A stretch of 35,452 bases of DNA, taken from Oscillospiraceae bacterium. GTDB lineage: Bacteria > Bacillota > Clostridia > Oscillospirales > Oscillospiraceae. The stretch spans positions 1 to 35,452 of the forward strand of contig WRMH01000025.1 of assembly GCA_009777235.1 (NCBI GenBank). The letters are read 5' to 3'. Each line of letters starts with the position of its first letter. Position 1 is the stretch's first letter. Below the pieces are notes generated by a model. That model saw only the letters and a program-made list of their open reading frames with translations, did not search any database and was not told where the DNA came from. The position numbers and the translations under genes were made by a program. Below, one piece after another: positions 25,048-34,404 of this stretch.

Positions 25048-26760
25048 ATGATGCTAAAAAAATCCGCGGTTTCGGCTATGGTTCTCGTTGCTTTGTTATT
25101 TTCTCTTGCGCCTCATGTGATGCCGACAAGAGCGGATGCCGCTCCTGCGCAAGACTTGACAGGCAGAGTCATTTTTCTCGATCCGGGTCATGGCATAGGT
25201 TCTCTCGGCGGCGGCGGCGCTGTCGGATATACCGAGCATGTGCGCATGTTTTACTTGGCAGCTTTGATAAAGCCGCTCTTGGAGGCGCGCGGAGCCACCG
25301 TCTATCTCACCCGCAGCGACGAATATGACATATTGCTGCAATCGCGCGCCGCTTTTATTAACATCATCGCATTGCAAACCGTCCAAAAGACATATGACAA
25401 TGAAGCTGATATCAAAGAGATTGACAGGCTCATTGAGGTAATGCAAGGGATTATCGCCGACCCATCCGCCGAAGGGCGGCGTCTCATGAACACGCCCTAT
25501 AGTGCAAGCCGCAAAATCCATCCCGATATGCAAAAAATCATTGAATATTTAAACCATCCAATCATCGGCAATAACTTTTTGTTGATATCGCTCCATACAA
25601 ACGCCCCTGCCCTTTCGGTAGAAAACCCCGAAAATGTGCGCGGAGCCGAGGTCTTATACATCAGCCCCACAGAGCACAGTGAGACCCGGACTTACTTCAC
25701 AGGCTACGCGTATGCAACGCAAAGCAGAAACTTTGCGGATATTCTGCTAAACCATATTCGGGGCGTCTACTATAACGGCAACAACATTCCCCGGCGTTCA
25801 AACGGTCTGCGCGCTCAAAACCTCATGATAATCCGTGAGGTAGGTATTCCGGGCGTCCTTGCGGAAAACGGTTTTCACACTAACGCCACAGAGCTTGCTT
25901 TGCTCAAAAGCAACACCTATATAAACTCGCTGGCGCTCGCTTATGAAACGGCAATTGCCGAATATTTTCGCGACCTTCCCCTATATTCTCCTCAAACAGA
26001 TAACCAAAAAATCGAAGATTTTGTAAGCCGCCTGTATCTGTACGTGCTTGAACGTACACCGGATGCCGCCGGGCAAAGAAACTGGGTAAGCGGGCTTGTA
26101 AACGGCGATACGAGCGGCGCCGCCGTTGCGTATGGATTCTTTTTCAGCACGGAAATGAAAAATCGCGGCCTGTCTGACGAAGATTTTGTTGAGCATTTGT
26201 ATCTTGCGTTAATGGGGAGAGTTTCCGACAGCTCCGGTAAAGAAAACTGGGTCAATCAGTTGAATTTGGGCGTTTCTCGCGAGACAGTATTCGCGGGCTT
26301 TGTAAACTCAGTCGAATTTGACGCTTTGTGCAAGGCCGCCGGAATACTTCGCGGCGTGTACAGTCCTCCGCCTGAAAACGGCGGCGGCTCCGGCGGCAAT
26401 ACGCCGTCACATCTGCAAGTAGAGGCTTTTGTGACCCGCCTTTATGCCGAGACCTTGCAAAGAATCCCCGACCCGAGCGGCCTCGAGCATTGGACAAACA
26501 ACATACTTGCCGGAGTACCGGCTTCCACAGTCGCGCATGGATTTGTTTTTAGCAGTGAAATGAATAATCGAAATCTGTCAAATGCGGATTTTGTCGAAAT
26601 TCTTTACAGGTCTTTGCTGGGCCGAAGCTCCGATAGCGCGGGCAAGTCCCATTGGGTGGGCAGATTAGAAAACGGGACGCCAAGACAGACAATATTCAGC
26701 GGCTTTGCGTATTCTGTCGAGTTTGAGAACATCTGCGCCCGATACGGCGTAAGGCGATAA
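25048..26760 (+). CDS. secreted N-acetylmuramoyl-L-alanine amidase with two DUF4214 regions
   Basis: Predicted to cut the amide bond between MurNAc and the stem peptide. Residues 1-32 form a signal peptide: Lys-rich start, hydrophobic core MVLVALLFSLAPHVM, and a likely cleavage after ADA. The Amidase_3 domain (about 38-310) has zinc and catalytic residues in FLDPGHG (His48), GYTEHV (Glu63), LISLHTNA and VLAENGFHTN. It carries an extra helical stretch of about 70 residues between the second and third motif. Two homologous DUF4214 regions follow (about 325-435 and 452-570), each with paired units of the form FV-LY-LGR-D-G--W. A Gly/Ser-rich linker (PPPENGGGSGGN) separates them. DUF4214 is common on exported proteins and may aid surface anchoring, though its function is unproven. 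It is preceded by GGAG and stands alone. Confidence 0.9.
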   Translation: MMLKKSAVSAMVLVALLFSLAPHVMPTRADAAPAQDLTGRVIFLDPGHGIGSLGGGGAVGYTEHVRMFYLAALIKPLLEARGATVYLTRSDEYDILLQSRAAFINIIALQTVQKTYDNEADIKEIDRLIEVMQGIIADPSAEGRRLMNTPYSASRKIHPDMQKIIEYLNHPIIGNNFLLISLHTNAPALSVENPENVRGAEVLYISPTEHSETRTYFTGYAYATQSRNFADILLNHIRGVYYNGNNIPRRSNGLRAQNLMIIREVGIPGVLAENGFHTNATELALLKSNTYINSLALAYETAIAEYFRDLPLYSPQTDNQKIEDFVSRLYLYVLERTPDAAGQRNWVSGLVNGDTSGAAVAYGFFFSTEMKNRGLSDEDFVEHLYLALMGRVSDSSGKENWVNQLNLGVSRETVFAGFVNSVEFDALCKAAGILRGVYSPPPENGGGSGGNTPSHLQVEAFVTRLYAETLQRIPDPSGLEHWTNNILAGVPASTVAHGFVFSSEMNNRNLSNADFVEILYRSLLGRSSDSAGKSHWVGRLENGTPRQTIFSGFAYSVEFENICARYGVRR

Positions 26761-26792
26761 TACAAATGTAAACCGGAAAGGATTATGTAGTC

Positions 26793-27383
26793 ATGAAAAA
26801 ATTCCTATCTCTGCCGCAGGAAAAGCAAGACAGAATAGTTACCGCCGCTATGAATCTGTTTGGCGAAGCCGGATATAAAAAAGCCTATATAAGTGAAATC
26901 GCGGCAGCCGCAGGTATATCAAAGGCGCTTATCTTTCACTATTTTGGCAGCAAAAAAGGATTATACTCATATCTTGTCTACTATACCGGCAAAATAATAA
27001 TGACCGAAGCGCAGCATGACCGCGATACCGCCGGATTTGGCTTCTACGAAAGGGTTCTGATTACGATCAGATTCAGGTTGTCTTTGAAAAAACGCTACCC
27101 CGCCATGAATGCCTTTATTGAAAGTGTCTTTAACGAAGACTCCGACGAGGTTATTTCTGATATTGAAAGGCTGCTTGCGATCGCTAAGGATATGCACGCG
27201 GGCATATGCCTTGCCGCGGGCGAAGAGGGCATATTCAAAGCCGGAATCAACCCGGAGCAAGTAATTGCCGTCATGAGCAAGTTTGCCGAAGGCGTTGTCC
27301 ATACCTTTGACGGCAATGGCGATATTGAAAAGACCATCTTTGAAACCGAAAAATGTATCAATATGCTCAAAAGCGTGCTTTAG
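26793..27383 (+). CDS. TetR/AcrR-family transcriptional regulator
   Basis: A 196-residue one-component regulator. The N-terminal HTH spans about residues 12-58: RIVTAAMNLFGEAGYKKAYI, then EIAAAAGISKALIFHYFGSK, the classic TetR recognition helix ending in FHYFGSK. The C-terminal ligand-binding part (60-196) is helical and not recognisable to a ligand. GGAAAGGATT precedes the start. It lies 32 bases after the amidase gene and convergent with proS, so its target is not obvious from position. Control of the amidase or of itself are the simple guesses. No palindromic operator was identified near it. Confidence 0.9.
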   Translation: MKKFLSLPQEKQDRIVTAAMNLFGEAGYKKAYISEIAAAAGISKALIFHYFGSKKGLYSYLVYYTGKIIMTEAQHDRDTAGFGFYERVLITIRFRLSLKKRYPAMNAFIESVFNEDSDEVISDIERLLAIAKDMHAGICLAAGEEGIFKAGINPEQVIAVMSKFAEGVVHTFDGNGDIEKTIFETEKCINMLKSVL

Positions 27384-27405
27384 GCAGTATGCCTCAGTGC
27401 GCCTA

Positions 27406-28842
27406 TCAGTATGCTATGCCCCAGACAACCATTGTGTCGGCCTTAGCTCCGCATATGGCGCAAACATCACCAAGCCGCTTTTGCTCAAACGGAATACAGC
27501 GCGAAGTGACGCTAAGCTCATCCTTTAGCCGTACTTCGCATTCGCGAGACCCGCACCACATAGATTCAAAAAAGCCGCCATGCTCGCGCAAAATAGACTC
27601 AATTTCGTCCATATTGTGCGCCTGTCGGGTATTTTTCCTTAAATTCTCTTTTGCCCGCTCAAACATACTCTTTTGAATATCTTCAAGCAGCTTATCCACA
27701 GTCTTTTCTAACTCTGGCAATGCTATACGCAGTTTTTCGCCGTTGTCGCGCCTCACGGCAACGCACTCATTACTGTCTATGTCCCGAGGCCCTATCTCAA
27801 TGCGAAGCGGTATACCTTTCATCTCATGCTCGGCAAACTTCCAGCCCGGGCTTTGATCTGATGTGTCGCTTTTTACGCGCACACCGGCAGCTTTGAGGCA
27901 AGAGACAAGCTCTTCTGCCTTGCTTAGCACACCTTCTTTGTGCGCCGCTATCGGAATTATGACAACCTGTGTGGGGGCAATGCGCGGCGGCAGCTTTAAT
28001 CCGCTGTTGTCTCCGTGAGTCATGATAAGGCCGCCGATGGAGCGGGTCGAAAGACCCCACGACGTCTCGAACGGCGCCGTGAGCGTGTTGTTTTTATCCG
28101 CAAAAGAGATATCAAACACCTTTGTAAAGCCGTCGCCGAAATAATGCGACGTGCCGCCCTGCAATGCTTTTCCGTCATGCATCATACATTCGATGGCATA
28201 TGTATTTACAGCTCCGGCAAACTTCTCTTTTTCAGTCTTTTTGCCTCTGATTACGGGCATGGCAAGATAGTCCTCAAAAAGCTCCGCATAGACTTCAAGC
28301 ATTTGCAAAGTCTCCGCGATGGCTTCTTTTGCCGTAGCGTGAAGCGTATGCCCTTCCTGCCACAAAAATTCGCGGTGGCGCAAAAACGGGCGCGTTGATT
28401 TCTCCCAACGCAATACGCTGCACCACTGGTTATATAACATCGGCAGGTCACGCCAAGAGGTCACAACCTGTGCCCAGTGATCGCAAAATAATGTTTCCGA
28501 CGTCGGGCGTATGCACATACGCTCCTCAAGCTCTTCGCTGCCTCCATATGTGACCCAAGCGCACTCCGGCGCAAATCCGTCAACATGGTCTTTTTCTTTT
28601 TGCAGCAGTGACTGTGGAATGAGCAGCGGCATAGAAACATTTTCATGCCCGAGTTCCTTAAAACGCCTGTCGAGTATTCCCTGAATGTTTTCCCATATTG
28701 CATATCCATACGGCCTGAGCACAAAAAAGCCTTTCGCCCCCGAATATGAAATGAGCTTCGCATGGGTCACTACATCTGTGTACCATTTTGCGAAGTCTTG
28801 CTCCATATCGGTAATTTGCTGAACTTTTTTATCCTTTGACAT
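27406..28842 (-). CDS. proS: prolyl-tRNA synthetase, short form without insertion domain
   Basis: Charges tRNA-Pro with proline. The class II core is visible: [17 protein letters not shown], motif 2 [35 protein letters not shown], and motif 3 [20 protein letters not shown]. The anticodon-binding domain and a C-terminal zinc-type domain with CxxC pairs ([17 protein letters not shown]) follow. The 478-residue form lacks the YbaK-like editing insertion of the long bacterial type. It is the archaeal/eukaryal-like form found in many Clostridia and Mollicutes. I start at [10 protein letters not shown] (28842) because homologues begin at such a sequence; the frame extends nine codons further to an ATG at 28869. 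No T-box was found upstream. The only tRNA gene in the window is also tRNA-Pro, but 20 kb away. Confidence 0.95.
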   Translation of the reverse strand: MSKDKKVQQITDMEQDFAKWYTDVVTHAKLISYSGAKGFFVLRPYGYAIWENIQGILDRRFKELGHENVSMPLLIPQSLLQKEKDHVDGFAPECAWVTYGGSEELEERMCIRPTSETLFCDHWAQVVTSWRDLPMLYNQWCSVLRWEKSTRPFLRHREFLWQEGHTLHATAKEAIAETLQMLEVYAELFEDYLAMPVIRGKKTEKEKFAGAVNTYAIECMMHDGKALQGGTSHYFGDGFTKVFDISFADKNNTLTAPFETSWGLSTRSIGGLIMTHGDNSGLKLPPRIAPTQVVIIPIAAHKEGVLSKAEELVSCLKAAGVRVKSDTSDQSPGWKFAEHEMKGIPLRIEIGPRDIDSNECVAVRRDNGEKLRIALPELEKTVDKLLEDIQKSMFERAKENLRKNTRQAHNMDEIESILREHGGFFESMWCGSRECEVRLKDELSVTSRCIPFEQKRLGDVCAICGAKADTMVVWGIAY

Positions 28843-28992
28843 ATTAAACCGCCATTTCTCAGGCAACATAACCGCTCACAAACACACATACTTATCACTT
28901 GTCGCCTGCGAAATGATAAGCGAAGATTACAACGAAGAATACAACGAAGTTATACCATGCTTTGAAGGATTTGTAAAGATTTTTCCATTTTG

Positions 28993-29021
28993 TTGCTAAT
29001 TGCGCGAAGCCACAGTATAAT
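28993..29021 (+). promoter_or_regulatory. sigma-A-type promoter for the ThyA-like gene and downstream genes
   Basis: TTGCTA, 17 bases, TATAAT. The -10 is a perfect consensus and ends 36 bases before the ATG. TCGGAGGGA provides the ribosome site. It is in the divergent gap between proS and the ThyA-like gene and probably drives the three plus-strand genes that follow. Confidence 0.7.
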
Positions 29022-29057
29022 GCTCTAAGTGATATTGCTGTATCGGAGGGATTTATC

Positions 29058-29795
29058 ATGCACGAACTATTTGTAAAAGGAAAAACGTTGCCGGAGGCGT
29101 ATCATAATGCGCTTGTGGCGTTGCACGAAAACCACAGCGAGCTTGCGTGTCCTGACTATAACACCCGTCAAAAAGAAGCGTCGCTGACTTTTGTCGTAGA
29201 AAATCCGTTGCAAGAGCCGATGATCAGCAAGATGTTTGTCGGCGATCCGCGCTCTCTTGAGCAGTACCGCCAAGAAATGCTCGATGGCATTTTGGATTTT
29301 GAAGTGTCAAAAGGAAACTGGGAGTACACTTACCACCAACGCATGGAAGAGCAAATCCCTTGGGTTATTGAGGAACTGAAGCGTTCGGAAGAAACGCGCA
29401 GGGCGGTCGTGCTTATTCGCGCACAGTATGACCAAACTACAGACTCTCCTGCCTGTCTCCAGCATATTCAATATTTCCTGCGCTCCGGGGCGTTGCACTG
29501 CAAGGTATTGTTTCGCTCAAACGACTCAACAAAAGCAACCTATATGAACGCATTCGCGCTCATCATGCTGCAAAAGCGCGTCGCGGATGCCGTCGGCGCA
29601 AATATGGGTACTTACACCCACAGGGCAAACAGCTTCCATGTATATGAGCGTGATTACGATATGTTTGACGGATATGTCCGCCGCATAAAAGCGGGCGGCG
29701 AGCTTACATACGATTATATCGGCGAGTGGGATGAGATGATGGAAGATGCAAAGCCTGAAATAGCAAAAATGGTTGAAGGCTTGAAAAATCGCTGA
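29058..29795 (+). CDS. thymidylate synthase-fold protein (ThyA-related, divergent)
   Basis: The C-terminal two thirds follow the ThyA pattern. An RR pair (114-115) lies before the active-site loop TTDSPACLQHIQYFLR with Cys133 at the place of the ThyA nucleophile. RSNDSTKATYMNAFALIML (153-171) corresponds to the QRSxDxxLGxPFNIAxYA block, and ANSFHVYERD (His194, Tyr196) to DxHIYxNH. The N-terminal part lacks the folate-region motifs of standard bacterial ThyA. The 245 residues and the SPACLQ form recall the short, methanogen-type thymidylate synthases. It might methylate or hydroxymethylate a pyrimidine nucleotide, but standard dTMP synthesis is not assured. It has its own promoter and lies 7 bases before an RNA methyltransferase gene. 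Family confidence is fair, function low. Confidence 0.75.
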   Translation: MHELFVKGKTLPEAYHNALVALHENHSELACPDYNTRQKEASLTFVVENPLQEPMISKMFVGDPRSLEQYRQEMLDGILDFEVSKGNWEYTYHQRMEEQIPWVIEELKRSEETRRAVVLIRAQYDQTTDSPACLQHIQYFLRSGALHCKVLFRSNDSTKATYMNAFALIMLQKRVADAVGANMGTYTHRANSFHVYERDYDMFDGYVRRIKAGGELTYDYIGEWDEMMEDAKPEIAKMVEGLKNR

Positions 29796-29802
29796 GGTAA
29801 CA

Positions 29803-30960
29803 ATGAAAAGTGTATTGGATTTTTGCGTACCTTGTTTATTTGGCCTTGAGGGTCTTTGCGCCGATGAGCTAAAGCGGCTTGGGTACGATAGCGTGAAAAC
29901 GGAAAACGGCCGGGTCATGTTTGCCGGAACGGCAGGTGATATTGCGCGAGCCAATATCAATCTGAGAACGGGTGAGCGACTTTTGATCGTCGTCGGCAAA
30001 ACGAATGCCCGAACCTTTGACGAGCTATTTGAAGGCGTGCGCAAAATGGCGTGGGAGGACTACGTTCCAATGGGCGGGGCGTTCCCCGTAAAAGGTCACT
30101 CATTGGATTCAAAGCTGTATTCCATACCCGACTGTCAGAGGATTATCAAAAAAGCGGTCGCGATGCGCCTAAAATCGGCGTTTGGTATTGCGGGAGATAT
30201 TTTAAACGAGAGCGGCGCGGCATATCAAATCAAATTTGCGATAATGGACGATATTGCTACTTTGTATCTTGATACATCGGGGACGGGGCTGCACAAAAGG
30301 GGATACCGCCCGGCTCACGGCGCGGCGCCGCTTAGGGAAACCCTCGCCGCGGCTATGGTAAAACTTTCGAGATACCGAGGCAAGGAAGAAATATATGATC
30401 CTTTCTGCGGCTCGGGGACGATACCCATAGAGGCGGCGCTTTGCGCGTTAAATCGCGCGCCCGGTCTTGACCGGTGTTTTGACGCTATGCAGTGGAAATG
30501 GGCGGATAAAAAAATATGGGATTTGGCAAAAATCGAAGCCCGCGACTTGGAATACAGGGGGGCATATAGCATTTGGGGCGGAGACATTGACCCAAAATGT
30601 ATAGAAATATCACAGGAAAACGCAAAACGCGCGGGGGTGGCGGAACACATCCGCTTTGAGACAGCCGATGCCGGAGCATTTTGGCATAAAGCGGAAGACA
30701 AAAATGCGGGCGTCATAATTATTACAAACCCGCCATATGGCGAGCGCGTTATGGAAAAGAGCCGGGCGCAGGAACTTTATCGCGTTTTGGGCGAGCGGCT
30801 TGGCAATCAACCGGAAGCCGGGACCGGAGTACCGGGCAAAATGAAAATGTACATACTCTCGTCGCATACGGAATTTGAGCGGGCTTTCGGCAAAAAAGCG
30901 ACAAAAAAACGCAAATTATATAACGGTATGATAAAATGCGATTTATTCATGTATTTTTGA
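29803..30960 (+). CDS. THUMP-domain class I RNA guanine-N2-methyltransferase (RlmL/YpsC-like)
   Basis: Predicted to methylate a guanine N2 in 23S rRNA with S-adenosylmethionine. The N-terminal ferredoxin-like and THUMP domains cover about residues 1-160. They are followed by GLHKRGYRPAHGAAPLRETL, typical of the RlmL/YpsC group. The SAM-binding motif is DPFCGSGTIPIEAAL (about 199-213), and the catalytic motif is TNPPYGERV (NPPY near 308). The length of 385 residues fits the single-domain forms. GAGGTAA precedes the ATG, 7 bases after the ThyA-like stop, so the two are co-transcribed. A tRNA target is less likely but not excluded. Confidence 0.9.
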   Translation: MKSVLDFCVPCLFGLEGLCADELKRLGYDSVKTENGRVMFAGTAGDIARANINLRTGERLLIVVGKTNARTFDELFEGVRKMAWEDYVPMGGAFPVKGHSLDSKLYSIPDCQRIIKKAVAMRLKSAFGIAGDILNESGAAYQIKFAIMDDIATLYLDTSGTGLHKRGYRPAHGAAPLRETLAAAMVKLSRYRGKEEIYDPFCGSGTIPIEAALCALNRAPGLDRCFDAMQWKWADKKIWDLAKIEARDLEYRGAYSIWGGDIDPKCIEISQENAKRAGVAEHIRFETADAGAFWHKAEDKNAGVIIITNPPYGERVMEKSRAQELYRVLGERLGNQPEAGTGVPGKMKMYILSSHTEFERAFGKKATKKRKLYNGMIKCDLFMYF

Positions 30961-31009
30961 CCATATTATTTTTATGGCGTGTTGATGCCGGAAAGGAACG
31001 CTCTTTACT

Positions 31010-31948
31010 ATGAAACATTTGTTTATCATCAATCCTGTAGCCGGCGGCAATCTAAACCGTCCTGCCGAAACGGAAACAAAAATTCGCGAATATGCCAAGG
31101 GGCTTTCAGACCCATACGAAATTTATATTACAAAAGCTCCTATGGATGCTTGCAGCAAAATCATATTGGAGGCTACCGGGCTTGAACACTCAGACCCGCG
31201 CGAAATGCTTTATGTCTACGCTTGCGGCGGAGACGGCACGCTCAACGAATGTGCCAATGGCGCGGCAGGCCGCGCAAATGTCGCAATTACGCATTATCCT
31301 TGCGGCACGGGCAACGACTTTCTTAAAACATTCCCTGAAATTGACACGGACAGGTTTCATGATTTGGACGCCCTTTCAAAAGGTATTATAAAACCGATCG
31401 ATCTCATAGACTGCGACGGGCGGTTTGGAATAAATATTTGCTCTGTGGGAATAGATGCGCGTGTCGGCAACGACGTTCACAAATACAGCCGCATCCCGAT
31501 AATCGGAGGTTCAATGGGTTATGTTGTGTCCCTTATTGTAAACGTGATAAAGGGCGTAACCTCAAAGTTTCGCATCACGGCTGGCGGTAAGACGTTCGAC
31601 CAAAAGATAACCCTCGCTTGCGCTTGCAACGGCCGCTATTACGGCGGAGGCTTTAATCCGGTGCCGGATGCCTTGCCCGATGACGGAATACTGGAATGTC
31701 TTGTGGCCGAGCCCGTGTCACGCTTCAAAGTCGCGCAAATAGTGGGAAAATACTCCAAAGGCAAATTTAGCGAGTTTCCCGATATTTTTACCTACATTCG
31801 CTGTACACAGATGGAGATAGACGCGGACAGGGAGTTTGTCGTAAATATAGACGGTGAGGGAATTTACACGGATAAAATATCGTTTAAGATCGTGCCGGGT
31901 GGGGTGAATTTTATTTTTCCGCGAGATTTGACCGCCGATTTGGGATAA
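31010..31948 (+). CDS. diacylglycerol/lipid kinase family protein (YegS/DgkB-like)
   Basis: Phosphorylates a lipid, probably diacylglycerol, at the membrane surface. The DAGK catalytic domain has KHLFIINPVAGG at the start, ACGGDGTLNECANGA (about 71-85, the ATP-binding GGDGT) and PCGTGNDFLKTFPEID (about 97-112). The C-terminal half carries ACNGRYYGGGFNPVPDALPD DGILE, split here for length, and NIDGEG near the end, both usual in DgkB and YegS. At 312 residues it is full length. GGAAAGGAA is about 12 bases before the ATG. It would recycle diacylglycerol made during teichoic or glycolipid synthesis, by analogy to DgkB. It is likely the last gene of the operon begun at 28993. Confidence 0.9.
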   Translation: MKHLFIINPVAGGNLNRPAETETKIREYAKGLSDPYEIYITKAPMDACSKIILEATGLEHSDPREMLYVYACGGDGTLNECANGAAGRANVAITHYPCGTGNDFLKTFPEIDTDRFHDLDALSKGIIKPIDLIDCDGRFGINICSVGIDARVGNDVHKYSRIPIIGGSMGYVVSLIVNVIKGVTSKFRITAGGKTFDQKITLACACNGRYYGGGFNPVPDALPDDGILECLVAEPVSRFKVAQIVGKYSKGKFSEFPDIFTYIRCTQMEIDADREFVVNIDGEGIYTDKISFKIVPGGVNFIFPRDLTADLG

Positions 31949-32071
31949 TGCGAATATCGAGCAAACACGAGATAACCGCAGTTATATCGAAAAATAAAGA
32001 GATATGCGGAGACTGTATGCGGTATTCGCTCAAAAATCGCCCATAATTTGCAATATCGGCAAATTTATCAG

Positions 32072-32100
32072 TTGCTAAATATGCGTATATCATTTATTAT
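32072..32100 (+). promoter_or_regulatory. sigma-A-type promoter of groESL
   Basis: TTGCTA, 17 bases, TATTAT. The CIRCE operator begins 10 bases after the -10, the usual arrangement at HrcA-controlled promoters. The -35 hexamer and spacing equal those of the promoter at 28993. Confidence 0.7.
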
Positions 32101-32109
32101 ATACTTGCG

Positions 32110-32136
32110 TTAGCACTCTTGTCCGGAGAGTGCCAA
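32110..32136. promoter_or_regulatory. CIRCE operator (HrcA binding site)
   Basis: TTAGCACTC, nine bases, GAGTGCCAA. It matches the CIRCE consensus with a single change in the right arm (C for T). HrcA represses groESL here and releases it under heat stress; hrcA itself is not in the window. Confidence 0.97.
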
Positions 32137-32161
32137 CACAATAATAACGCAGACGCGCTAA

Positions 32162-32216
32162 ATTGCCGGTTTGCCTATGTCCCCGACGCGCTGATACCGC
32201 GTCTTTACCCGGCAAT
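32162..32216 (+). repeat. nested stem-loops in the groESL leader
   Basis: Outer arms ATTGCCGG (32162-32169) and CCGGCAAT (32209-32216) enclose an inner hairpin GACGCG-N7-CGCGTC (32185-32203). In the transcript they would fold into a stable, two-tier structure between CIRCE and the ribosome site. Confidence 0.7.
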
Positions 32217-32245
32217 ATGAGGCGTTGCCCCAAGCTGTAGAGCCA

Positions 32246-32265
32246 GCTCCGCGCCAAAGCGGAGC
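32246..32265 (+). repeat. hairpin upstream of the groES ribosome site
   Basis: GCTCCGC, six-base loop GCCAAA, GCGGAGC: a perfect 7-bp stem ending about 15 bases before AAGGAGGAA. It does not cover the ribosome site itself. It may protect or regulate the mRNA 5' end. Confidence 0.65.
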
Positions 32266-32295
32266 GCTACATAAATTCATAAGGAGGAACAGTAA

Positions 32296-32580
<285 letters not shown>

Positions 32581-32587
32581 GAGGTAG

Positions 32588-34225
<1,638 letters not shown>

Positions 34226-34261
34226 GTCAGCGGACATAGGGCAGCAGACCGACATATGATA

Positions 34262-34295
34262 CTTGTTAGACGCGGCATTGGCCGCGTCTAACAAG
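34262..34295. repeat. perfect hairpin after groEL, 15-bp arms
   Basis: CTTGTTAGACGCGGC, loop ATTG, GCCGCGTCTAACAAG. It starts 37 bases after the groEL stop. No T-run follows, but its last bases overlap the left arm of the next inverted repeat. It may stabilise the mRNA 3' end or form part of a compound terminator. Confidence 0.8.
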
Positions 34296-34404
34296 CGGTC
34301 ATAAAATCATTCCTCCCCGAGCCACTGCGTCATCCTTGCTCAGACGGCTCGGACGCTCCGCGTCCATGCTCCGCTCTCGGAATGAATTTTATGACCGCTT
34401 TTTT
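34293..34404 (+). terminator. large structured inverted repeat with U-tract, probable groESL terminator
   Basis: Outer arms AAGCGGTCATAAAATCATTCC (written with one base fewer than its partner) at 34293-34313 and its near-complement at 34379-34400 pair with a single-base bulge. TTTTTT follows (34399-34404). The interior holds further stems, CGAGCC/GGCTCG and GGACGC-TCC-GCGTCC. It lies between convergent genes and ends at the stop of the acyltransferase gene. Confidence 0.65.

Larger units (their letters stand above)
31949..32295. other. 347-bp groESL control region
   Basis: No protein gene. It contains a promoter (32072-32100), the CIRCE operator (32110-32136), two structured elements (32162-32216 and 32246-32265) and the groES ribosome site AAGGAGGAA. 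The first 120 bases after the lipid kinase show nothing I can name. Confidence 0.85.

Noticed and set aside
28843..29040. T-box leader upstream of proS
   Set aside because: No T-box core (TGGNACCGCG) or specifier-like structure could be seen on the minus strand.
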